DNA of 64,000 nt from Marinicauda pacifica. GTDB taxonomy: Bacteria > Pseudomonadota > Alphaproteobacteria > Caulobacterales > Maricaulaceae. The translations under genes and the position numbers were made by a program. This document shows, one piece after another, positions 57,130 through 64,000 of the stretch. The stretch lies in assembly GCF_004793635.1 (NCBI RefSeq), contig NZ_SRXV01000001.1, positions 186,001 to 250,000 on the forward strand, read 5' to 3'. Every line of letters starts with the position of its first letter. The stretch's first letter is position 1. The notes below the pieces were generated by a model. That model made no database searches. It had not been told where the DNA came from and worked only from the letters and a program-made list of their open reading frames with translations.

Positions 57130-59784
57130 ATGACACCATTGCGCGATATCCGCGCCAAGTTTCTCGACTATTTCGCGTCCCACGGACACGAAATCGTCCA
57201 GTCGGCCCCGCTCGTCCCGAAGGACGATCCCACGCTGCTATTCGTCAATGCCGGGATGGTGCCGTTCAAGAACGCGTTTACCGGTGTCGAGAAGCGCTCA
57301 CAGCCGCGCGCGACCTCCTCGCAGAAATGCGTGCGGGCCGGGGGCAAGCACAACGATCTCGACAATGTCGGCTATACCGCCCGCCACCACACCTTCTTCG
57401 AGATGCTGGGCAATTTTTCCTTCGGCGACTACTTCAAGGAAGAGGCGATCCACCACGCCTGGACGATGGTCACCAAGGAATTTGCGCTGCCCAAGGACAA
57501 GCTCCTGGTCACCGTCTTCAGCGAGGACGAGGAAGCGGCCGCGCTCTGGAAGAAGATTGCCGGCCTGCCGGACGACAAGATCATTCCCATCTCCACGTCC
57601 GACAATTTCTGGATGATGGGCGACACCGGTCCGTGCGGCCCGTGCTCTGAAATTTTCTACGACCATGGACCGGAGATCGCGGGCGGACCGCCGGGATCGC
57701 CGGATGAAGACGGCGACCGCTTCATCGAGATCTGGAATCTCGTTTTCATGCAGTACGAGCAGGTCGAAGGCGGCGAGCGCAAGCCTCTGCCTAAACCCTC
57801 GATCGATACTGGTATGGGGCTTGAGCGGATCGCCGCTGTCCTTCAGGGCGTGCACAATAATTACGAGGTGGACCTGTTCCAGAGGCTCATTGCGCAGTCC
57901 GAAGAGGTGCTCAAGGCGAAAGCCGCCGGCGACCAGCTCGCCAGCCATCGCGTCATCGCCGACCATTTACGCGCGACCAGCTTCCTCATCGCAGACGGCG
58001 TCGGTCCGTCCAATGAGGGCCGGGGCTATGTGCTGCGCCGGATCATGCGCCGGGCCATGCGCCATGCCCACCTGCTGGGCGCGCAGGAGCCGGTGATGCA
58101 CCAGCTCGTCCCCGCCCTCGTGGCGGAAATGGGCGATGCCTTCCCCGAGTTGAACCGGGCGCGCCCGGTAATCGAGGAAACGCTGCGCGCCGAGGAAGAG
58201 CGCTTCCAGCGCACGCTCGGGCGCGGGCTCAGCCTGCTTGAAGAGGCTTCCTCCGGTCTGGCACAGGGCGACTCGCTGCCCGGTGAAACCGCGTTCAAGC
58301 TCTACGATACGTTCGGCTTTCCGCTGGACCTGACCCAGGATGCTTTGCGCGCCAAGGGTATGAGCGTGGATGTGGCCGGCTTCGACGCGGCCATGGACCG
58401 CCAGAAGACCGAAGCGCGCGCCAGCTGGTCGGGATCGGGAGAGGCCGCCCCCGACACGGTCTGGTATTCGGTTCGCGATGCGGCCGGGGCGACCGGATTT
58501 ACCGGCTACACGGCGCTCGGCGGCGAGGACACAATCCGCGCGATCGTCGCCGGCAAGACGTCGGTGGACGCGCTGGAGGACGGCCAGAGCGGCGAGCTCG
58601 TGTTTTCCAGCACGCCTTTCTATGCCGAAGGCGGCGGCCAGATCGGCGACACGGGAACCATCAGCTTCGCCAATGGCGCGGTCTTCAAGGTCGAGGACGT
58701 GAAGAAGCGGGCCGGTGACGTGTATGCCCATATCGGTCAGGTGAGCGGCGGGGCAATCGGCGTTGGCGATACCGGCCGTCAGGCAGTCGATGGCGAACGC
58801 CGGGACAAGATCCGCGCCAACCATTCGGCCACCCACCTCGTTCACGCGGCGCTGCGCGATGTGCTGGGGCCGCATGTCAGCCAGAAAGGCTCCTATGTCG
58901 GTCCGGACCGCCTGCGGTTCGATTTCTCGCACGGCCAGGCGCTCAGCGAGGAACAGACGCGAGAGATCGAAGCCCAGGTCAATGCGGTCATCCGTCAGAA
59001 TGCGCCCGCCCAGATCGCCGAGATGGCGCCCGAGGCGGCGATCGAGCGCGGGGCACTCGCCCTGTTCGGCGAAAAATACGGTGACAGCGTGCGCGTGCTG
59101 GAAATGGGTCACGCGTTCGACGACGGGCAGAAACCGTACTCGATCGAGCTGTGCGGCGGGATCCACGTCGCGCGTACTGGCGATATCGCCCTGTTCAAGA
59201 TCGTCGGCGACAGCGCGGTCAGCGCCGGCGTGCGCCGCATCGAGGCTCTGACCGGTGAAGCGGCACGCCAGTATCTCGAAACCCAGGCCGGTATCGCCCG
59301 CTCCGCAGCGGACCGCCTGAAAATCCCCGCCAGCGAGCTTGAAGCGCGCCTCGACGCCCTCATTGATGAGCGCAAGAAGCTGGAGCGCCAGCTGGCGGAG
59401 GCCAAGAAACAGCTCGCCATGGGCGGCGGTGCCGCCGGCGCGCCGGCGGGCCCGGAGACGATCGGTGACGTGAAATTCATCGGCCGCGTGGTCGAGGGCG
59501 TCGGCGGCAAGGATTTGCGCGGTCTGGTGGACGAGGCCCGGTCTCAGATGGGCTCAGGCGTCGCGGTCTTCATCGGCATCAATGAAGGCAAGGCGGCGCT
59601 GGCCGTCGGCGTCACCGACGATCTGAAAGACCGGTACAACGCCGTGGACCTGGTGCGCGAAGGTGCTGCGGCGGTTGGCGGCAAGGGCGGCGGCGGGCGT
59701 CCCGATTTCGCTCAGGCCGGCGGACCCGATGGCACTCAGGCCGAAGCCGGGCTGACGGCGATCCGCGAGGCGCTGGCCGGTTGA
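57130..59784 (+). CDS. alaS: Alanyl-tRNA synthetase
   Basis: 884 residues from ATG 57130 ([15 protein letters not shown]), CGGAG 8 nt upstream; a longer frame to 57037 reads through the hairpin. The class II catalytic core is clear: [34 protein letters not shown], and [17 protein letters not shown]. The editing domain has [12 protein letters not shown] and CGGIHVART (usual CGGTH, one substitution). The C-terminal C-Ala domain ends with [16 protein letters not shown]. Charges tRNA-Ala and hydrolyses Ser/Gly mischarges. Confidence 0.97.
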   Translation: MTPLRDIRAKFLDYFASHGHEIVQSAPLVPKDDPTLLFVNAGMVPFKNAFTGVEKRSQPRATSSQKCVRAGGKHNDLDNVGYTARHHTFFEMLGNFSFGDYFKEEAIHHAWTMVTKEFALPKDKLLVTVFSEDEEAAALWKKIAGLPDDKIIPISTSDNFWMMGDTGPCGPCSEIFYDHGPEIAGGPPGSPDEDGDRFIEIWNLVFMQYEQVEGGERKPLPKPSIDTGMGLERIAAVLQGVHNNYEVDLFQRLIAQSEEVLKAKAAGDQLASHRVIADHLRATSFLIADGVGPSNEGRGYVLRRIMRRAMRHAHLLGAQEPVMHQLVPALVAEMGDAFPELNRARPVIEETLRAEEERFQRTLGRGLSLLEEASSGLAQGDSLPGETAFKLYDTFGFPLDLTQDALRAKGMSVDVAGFDAAMDRQKTEARASWSGSGEAAPDTVWYSVRDAAGATGFTGYTALGGEDTIRAIVAGKTSVDALEDGQSGELVFSSTPFYAEGGGQIGDTGTISFANGAVFKVEDVKKRAGDVYAHIGQVSGGAIGVGDTGRQAVDGERRDKIRANHSATHLVHAALRDVLGPHVSQKGSYVGPDRLRFDFSHGQALSEEQTREIEAQVNAVIRQNAPAQIAEMAPEAAIERGALALFGEKYGDSVRVLEMGHAFDDGQKPYSIELCGGIHVARTGDIALFKIVGDSAVSAGVRRIEALTGEAARQYLETQAGIARSAADRLKIPASELEARLDALIDERKKLERQLAEAKKQLAMGGGAAGAPAGPETIGDVKFIGRVVEGVGGKDLRGLVDEARSQMGSGVAVFIGINEGKAALAVGVTDDLKDRYNAVDLVREGAAAVGGKGGGGRPDFAQAGGPDGTQAEAGLTAIREALAG

Positions 59785-60230
59785 TGGCGCGGACGCCGAA
59801 GACGGGTATCCAGCTGGTTGGCGACAAGCCGGCTGCTCGGGCTGTCGCCGCGGCCAGGGGTGACTTCAACGCCGCGCTGGACATGCGCAATCTGAAGGCC
59901 ATCGCCGCTGTGCTGGCCGATAACGTGCTGTTGGTGCCCGGCGACGAGGCGGAGTGCATGGTCGGCCGCGCCGCCCAGCTGGAGGCCTGGCAGTCGATCT
60001 TCACCGCCATGCCGGATGTGACCTATGTGCGCAGCCCCTCGCGCATCGAGGTCGGAGAGGACGGCCAGCTGGCCGCCGAAACCGGGCGCTGGCGCGGCGC
60101 CTGGTCCGCCGAGGGCATGAGCGTCCGCTATTCCGGCCGCTATTTCGCCAAATGGCGCCGTGACGCGCTCGGCTGGGTCATCGAGGCGGAGACCTTCGTG
60201 ACGCTGAAGCGTACGGGCGGCGCGGACTGA
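59784..60230 (+). CDS. NTF2-like/SnoaL-type protein
   Basis: 148 residues from ATG 59784, overlapping the alaS stop by one base (TGATG). The fold elements are typical of DUF4440/SnoaL proteins: an N-terminal helix ARGDFNAALDMRNLKAIAAVLADNVLLVPGD, a MVGRAAQLEAWQSIF helix, and C-terminal strands with RYSGRYFAKWRRDALGWVIEAETFV. Such proteins are small binding proteins or isomerases of unknown substrate. Cotranscribed with alaS. Confidence 0.8.
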   Translation: MARTPKTGIQLVGDKPAARAVAAARGDFNAALDMRNLKAIAAVLADNVLLVPGDEAECMVGRAAQLEAWQSIFTAMPDVTYVRSPSRIEVGEDGQLAAETGRWRGAWSAEGMSVRYSGRYFAKWRRDALGWVIEAETFVTLKRTGGAD

Positions 60231-60236
60231 GGCGGA

Positions 60237-60350
60237 TCACTCGCGGCCACCCAGCCGGCCGAAGAAATCGAGCGCCAGCGAGACGGTCTGCGCATGCAGG
60301 GCGGCCGGCTCCACAGACACGAGAAACAGCCCCAAAACCGCTGCAAACAC
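60237..60350 (-). CDS. Possible 37-residue membrane peptide
   Basis: GTG 60350 to TGA 60237. The peptide starts with a hydrophobic stretch (VFAAVLGLFLVSV) and continues PAALHAQTVSLALDFFGRLGG, a believable short membrane or secreted peptide. Its frame has protein-like composition, in contrast to the longer frame on the same strand (60140-60571). No ribosome site is clear and no family is known, so this is a weak call. Confidence 0.2.
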   Translation of the reverse strand: MFAAVLGLFLVSVEPAALHAQTVSLALDFFGRLGGRE

Positions 60351-60440
60351 CTCATGGCAAAAAGGGATTTGCCCTGACGCAAGCCCTCGCGCGTGTGTAA
60401 GCTGATCTGATCAGGACAGATCAAGCATGCGCGGGGCGCT

Positions 60441-62180
60441 ATGGAACACGGGGCAGGGCAGGAAGTCTGGCTGAAGGACGTGATCGTTTTTCTGGTCGCG
60501 GCCGGCCTGATCGTACCGCTGCTGCGCCGGTGGAAGATGTCGGCGGTGCTCGGCTTTCTTCTCGCCGGCATCGCGCTCGGGCCATTCGGTCTGGGTCAGT
60601 TCGTGCCGCGTCTGCCGGTTCTGGAATACATCACGATTTCAGAGCCGGAGACCGCAGCGCCCTTCGCCGAACTGGGCGTGCTCTTCCTGCTCTTCCTGCT
60701 CGGTCTTGAGCTGTCGTTTCAGAAGCTCTGGCAGCTGCGCCGCGCGGTGTTCGGGATTGGCGGCCTGCAGGCTTTCGTCAGCGCCGGTCTGATTGCGGGC
60801 GCAGCATGGCTCGCCGGCCTGCCGCCTCCTGCCGCGCTTACAGTCGGGTTCGCGCTCGCACTTTCCTCCACGGCGATCGTCATGCAGGTGCTGGCCGAGG
60901 AGCGGCGCACCCTTCAGCCGGTCGGCCGGACCTCGCTCGCCGTCCTCCTGTTCCAGGATATTCTCGTCGCGCCGATCCTCATCCTGGTCGGGTTTCTGAG
61001 CCGGGACAGCGAAACCGGTCTGCTGACGGCAATGCTCGAAGCGCTGGTTCAGGGCACGATCGCGATCGCGATCATCGTGCTGATCGGCCGCTTCGGCCTG
61101 AACCGCGTCTTCCGCTACGCGGCCCAGGGCGGGCGCGACTTCCTGATGGCGCTCCTGCTGCTGGTCGTTGTCGGCGCGGCGGTGCTCACGGCCGGCGCAG
61201 GACTTTCCCTGGCGCTGGGCGCCTTCCTGGCCGGTCTCCTGCTTGGCGAAACCGAGTTCAAGCACCAGGCCGAGGTCGACCTCGAACCCTTCAAGGGGCT
61301 GCTGCTCGGCCTGTTCTTCATGACCGTCGGCATGGGCCTCGACCTGCAGGGCGTGCTGCGTGATCTGTGGGTCATTGCCGGCGGGCTGTTCGGGCTGCTT
61401 CTGCTCAAGGGCGTCATCGCCTTCTTTGCCGTGCGCCTGATTTCCGGTTCGCGCCCCGTGGCGATCGAGGCGGCCTTTCTGCTCGCCCCGGCGGGCGAGT
61501 TCGCCTTCGTGATCGTCGCGGCGGCCGGCGGCGGCGCGCTCTTCGATCCGGAGATGACGACCATTCTCACGGCGATGGCCGCGCTCTCCATGCTGTTCAC
61601 ACCGATCTCGGGACGCCTCGGGCGCATGCTTGCCGAGCGCATGGGCCAGCCCGACCCCGGCGTGCCGGGTGTTGCCGGATTGACCGCGCCTGAAGATCAC
61701 GTGGTGATTGCCGGGTTCGGGCGGGTCGGCGAAGCGATTGCGCGCGTTCTCAAGACCGAGGAGGCCGAGATCGTGGCGCTCGACCGGCGTCCGGGCGTGG
61801 TGTCGCGCGCCCGCAAGGCCGGCTGGCAGGTCTATCTCGGCGATGCGTCACGCCCGGAAATCCTCATGCGCGCCGGCGCGCAGGGGGCGTCGCTCTTCGT
61901 GGTCACCGTCGACGATGCGCTGAGCGCCGAAGCGATGGTGCGCGCCGTGCGCGAGGTCCGGCGCGATGCGCTGGTTCTGGCACGGGCTCAGGATGCCCAC
62001 CACGCCCATCGGCTCAGCGAGGCGGGCGCCGACTTCATTATTCCCGACGCCATCGAGGCCGGGCTGCAGCTTGCCGGGCGGGCGCTGGAAGAATACGGCC
62101 TCGCCCCGGAAACGGTCCGCGACCGCATCGCCGCCGCGCGCGACGCCGAGTATGCGCGCGCCAGGAAGCAGCAGGACTAG
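60441..62180 (+). CDS. KefB-type CPA2 cation:proton antiporter with RCK domain
   Basis: 579 residues. Twelve or so helices (about 10-395) of the CPA2 Na+(K+)/H+ exchanger fold, with FAELGVLFLLFLLGLELSF, SLAVLLFQDILVAPIL (the conserved Gln-Asp pair) and LLAPAGEFAFVI. The RCK_N/TrkA-N domain (about 415-535) has VVIAGFGRVGEAIARVL. KefB/KefC-like, which suggests K+ efflux under electrophile stress, but the full ligand specificity is not readable here. Short gap before a terminator. Confidence 0.9.
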   Translation: MEHGAGQEVWLKDVIVFLVAAGLIVPLLRRWKMSAVLGFLLAGIALGPFGLGQFVPRLPVLEYITISEPETAAPFAELGVLFLLFLLGLELSFQKLWQLRRAVFGIGGLQAFVSAGLIAGAAWLAGLPPPAALTVGFALALSSTAIVMQVLAEERRTLQPVGRTSLAVLLFQDILVAPILILVGFLSRDSETGLLTAMLEALVQGTIAIAIIVLIGRFGLNRVFRYAAQGGRDFLMALLLLVVVGAAVLTAGAGLSLALGAFLAGLLLGETEFKHQAEVDLEPFKGLLLGLFFMTVGMGLDLQGVLRDLWVIAGGLFGLLLLKGVIAFFAVRLISGSRPVAIEAAFLLAPAGEFAFVIVAAAGGGALFDPEMTTILTAMAALSMLFTPISGRLGRMLAERMGQPDPGVPGVAGLTAPEDHVVIAGFGRVGEAIARVLKTEEAEIVALDRRPGVVSRARKAGWQVYLGDASRPEILMRAGAQGASLFVVTVDDALSAEAMVRAVREVRRDALVLARAQDAHHAHRLSEAGADFIIPDAIEAGLQLAGRALEEYGLAPETVRDRIAAARDAEYARARKQQD

Positions 62181-62214
62181 TCCTCGCTAGCCCGCGTGGC
62201 CGAGGTATCTCGGC

Positions 62215-62271
62215 ACGCCCCTGTTCGCCGGGGCGTCAAAGAAAAAGGCCGGGCATGGCTGCCCGGCCTTT
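62215..62271. terminator. Bidirectional terminator between kefB-like gene and icd
   Basis: First hairpin: ACGCCCC (62215-62221) with GGGGCGT (62230-62236). Second, stronger hairpin: AAAGGCCGGGC (62244-62254) with GCCCGGCCTTT (62261-62271), 11 bp. The minus strand ends in a TTTTTC run after the second stem, suiting icd. Confidence 0.78.
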
Positions 62272-62297
62272 GACCTCGTCCCGTCAGGCGCTAAGGC

Positions 62298-63521
62298 CTA
62301 GACGACGTCTTTCATCTCGTCGGCGAAGCGCTCGCCCACCTTGTCGAGGAAGCCCTCGGTGGTCAGCCAGCCTTGCTGATCGCCGACCAGCAGGGCCAGG
62401 TCCTTCGTCATGAAGCCGTTTTCCACGGTGCGCACGACCGATTTTTCCAGCTTCTCGGCAAAGGCCACGACCTTCTCGTTGCCGTCCATCGTGCCGCGAT
62501 ATTTCAGGCCGCGCGTCCAGGCGAAGATCGACGCGATGGAGTTGGTCGACGTCTTCTCGCCTTTCTGGTGCTGGCGGTAGTGACGCGTCACGGTGCCGTG
62601 CGCCGCCTCGGCCTCGACCGTCTTGCCGTCCGGCGTCATCAGCACCGAGGTCATCAGCCCGAGCGAGCCGAAGCCCTGGGCCACGGTGTCGGACTGCACG
62701 TCGCCGTCATAGTTCTTGCAGGCCCAGACAAAGCCGCCGGACCATTTCATCGCCGCCGCGACCATGTCGTCGATCAGGCGGTGCTCGTAGGTGATCTTCT
62801 TCTTCTCGAAGTCGGCCTTGAATTCGTCCTCGTAGACTTCCTGGAAGATGTCTTTGAAGCGGCCGTCATAGGCCTTCATGATCGTGTTCTTGGTCGACAG
62901 GTAGACCGGCCAGCCGCGATCGAGGCCATAGCGCAGCGACGCGCGCGCGAAGTCGCGGATGGAGTCGTCGAGATTGTACATGCCCATGGCAACGCCGGCG
63001 GACGGGAAGTCATAGACCTCGCGGGTCACCGGCTCGCCGCCATCGCTCGGCGTATAGGTCATCGTCAGCTTGCCGGGGCCGGGAATCTTCATGTCGGTCG
63101 CGCGGTACTGGTCGCCGAAGGCGTGGCGGCCGATGACGATCGGCTTGGTCCAGCCGGGAACCAGGCGCGGAATATTCTGGATCACGATCGGCTCGCGGAA
63201 GACGACGCCGCCGAGAATGTTGCGGATCGTGCCGTTGGGCGAGCGCCACATCTTCTTCAGGCCGAACTCTTCGACGCGTTGCTCGTCCGGCGTGATCGTG
63301 GCGCATTTCACGCCGACGCCGTAATGCTTGATGGCCTCGGCGGCCTCGACGGTGATCTGGTCGTCGGTCTCGTCGCGCTTCTGGATCGAGAGGTCGTAGT
63401 ATTTCAGGTCGATGTCGAGATACGGCAGGATCAGCTTTTCCTTGATCAGATCCCAGATGATGCGGGTCATCTCGTCGCCGTCGAGCTCGACCACCGGATT
63501 GTCGACTTTGATCTTGGCCAT
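62298..63521 (-). CDS. icd: NADP-dependent isocitrate dehydrogenase
   Basis: 407 residues of the eukaryote-like, homodimeric type II IDH. Substrate-binding region [19 protein letters not shown] (about 94-112), with [16 protein letters not shown] near the start. [20 protein letters not shown] and [16 protein letters not shown] (about 308-323) are typical of this group. It converts isocitrate to 2-oxoglutarate in the TCA cycle, making NADPH. Monocistronic. The divergent RNA methyltransferase gene lies 106 bp upstream. Confidence 0.97.
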   Translation of the reverse strand: MAKIKVDNPVVELDGDEMTRIIWDLIKEKLILPYLDIDLKYYDLSIQKRDETDDQITVEAAEAIKHYGVGVKCATITPDEQRVEEFGLKKMWRSPNGTIRNILGGVVFREPIVIQNIPRLVPGWTKPIVIGRHAFGDQYRATDMKIPGPGKLTMTYTPSDGGEPVTREVYDFPSAGVAMGMYNLDDSIRDFARASLRYGLDRGWPVYLSTKNTIMKAYDGRFKDIFQEVYEDEFKADFEKKKITYEHRLIDDMVAAAMKWSGGFVWACKNYDGDVQSDTVAQGFGSLGLMTSVLMTPDGKTVEAEAAHGTVTRHYRQHQKGEKTSTNSIASIFAWTRGLKYRGTMDGNEKVVAFAEKLEKSVVRTVENGFMTKDLALLVGDQQGWLTTEGFLDKVGERFADEMKDVV

Positions 63522-63627
63522 GTTTATGCGCTTTCCGTCTTGAGGCGCGCACCCAAACGCGCGCTAAAGGGGGGAGTCGTATTGGGGCGTGATCTAGCAC
63601 CCGATCCTTGGAAGTGAAAGAGCAGCT

Positions 63628-64000
63628 ATGAAAGAGGGTTCCAAACACCCCGTCTTCATCCTTCACCGCCCGCAAATGGGTGAGAATATCGGCGCGGCTG
63701 CCCGGGTGATGGGCAATTTCGCGCTGCCCGAACTGCGCATCGTGGCGCCGCGCGACGGCTGGCCGAACGAGACGGCGATCACGATGGCCGTCGGCTCTCC
63801 GGTGATGGACGCCGCGCAGGTGTTCGACTCGCTCGACGAGGCGGTGGCCGACCTGTCCGTGCTCTATGCGACCACGGCGCGCCCGCGCGACATGCTCAAG
63901 CCTGTCCTGACCGGGCGCGAGGCGATGGCCGAGACGCGCGGTCATGTCGAGGCGGGTACGCGCGTGGGCGTGCTCTTCGGCGGCGAGCGCGCGGGCCTGC
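63628..64000 (+). CDS. SpoU/TrmJ-family RNA 2'-O-methyltransferase (3' end outside window)
   Basis: ATG 63628; 124 residues visible before the window ends. HPVFILHRPQMGENIGAAARVMGNF (about 7-31) is the SPOUT N-terminal motif, and VGVLFGGERAGL (about 112-123) is motif 2 (usually FGPERTGL). Other features: LSVLYATTARPRDM. TrmJ-type enzymes methylate tRNA position 32; the exact target is not readable here. Divergent from icd. Confidence 0.88.
   Translation, partial: MKEGSKHPVFILHRPQMGENIGAAARVMGNFALPELRIVAPRDGWPNETAITMAVGSPVMDAAQVFDSLDEAVADLSVLYATTARPRDMLKPVLTGREAMAETRGHVEAGTRVGVLFGGERAGL

Noticed and set aside
60140..60571. 143-residue minus-strand frame
   Set aside because: It overlaps both the NTF2-like gene end and the kefB-like start; basic, Ser/Pro/Cys-rich, no domain.

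Overview
This window is GC-rich and gene-dense, and comes from an alphaproteobacterium of the stalked or dimorphic kind (Caulobacterales/Maricaulales, Hyphomonadaceae-like). The main reasons are a full-length CckA hybrid kinase, a DivJ/PleC-type histidine kinase preceded by clustered GANTC (CcrM-type) sites, two DUF2336 proteins, a recA gene with the alphaproteobacterial SOS box (GTTC-N7-GTTC), and TTAAC motifs resembling CtrA half-sites before flagellar export genes. The genus cannot be fixed from sequence alone. No insertion sequence, prophage, CRISPR array or rRNA was seen. The content reads as core chromosome.

Layout. 1-2.6 kb: the end of a DUF1499 gene, then a metallo-beta-lactamase-fold hydrolase coupled to an ATP-grasp-like protein. 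2.6-7 kb: an oligopeptide ABC importer (OppB, OppC, then OppA; no ATPase subunits here). 7-10.1 kb: a DUF3667 membrane protein and SppA, followed by tRNA-Pro(CGG) and tRNA-Gln(TTG). 11.1-17.8 kb: a seven-gene energy-transduction operon (DUF3450, two ExbB, two ExbD, TonB, TPR protein) with a structured leader, then a separate TonB gene. 17.8-22 kb: oligopeptidase B, MsrB and a DUF2336 protein.

22-31 kb: SbtA/SbtB-type bicarbonate transport genes directly followed by a ten-gene Mrp-type antiporter locus with three NuoL/N-like subunits. 31-34.4 kb: a stand-alone DnaA-domain-IV protein whose ribosome binding site lies in a long inverted repeat, its coupled DUF6456 partner, SufE, and two exported or membrane unknowns. 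34.4-39.6 kb: the DivJ/PleC-like kinase, an exported unknown, a BcsB-like anchored protein, DUF1491 and one unknown. 39.8-50.8 kb: PrfC, an MscS channel, a Vgb-like propeller, DUF2336, a PAN-domain protein, a NavMs-like sodium channel, a PBP1A-type peptidoglycan synthase, YcgN and a DUF885 peptidase. 51-55.8 kb: fliQ-fliR-flhB and cckA. 55.8-64 kb: recA, alaS, an NTF2-like protein, a KefB-type antiporter, icd and the start of a SpoU-family RNA methyltransferase.

How the parts fit. Sodium recurs: a probable Na+/HCO3- symporter beside an Mrp-type Na+/H+ antiporter, plus a bacterial voltage-gated Na+ channel, suggests a marine or saline cell that keeps and uses a sodium gradient (inference). The cell-cycle genes (CckA, the GANTC-fronted kinase, the flagellar export genes) match a CtrA/CcrM-regulated dimorphic life cycle. 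The most unusual signals are the Shine-Dalgarno-sequestering inverted repeat at 31143-31195, the GANTC cluster at 34387-34450, and the Sbt-Mrp gene neighbourhood.
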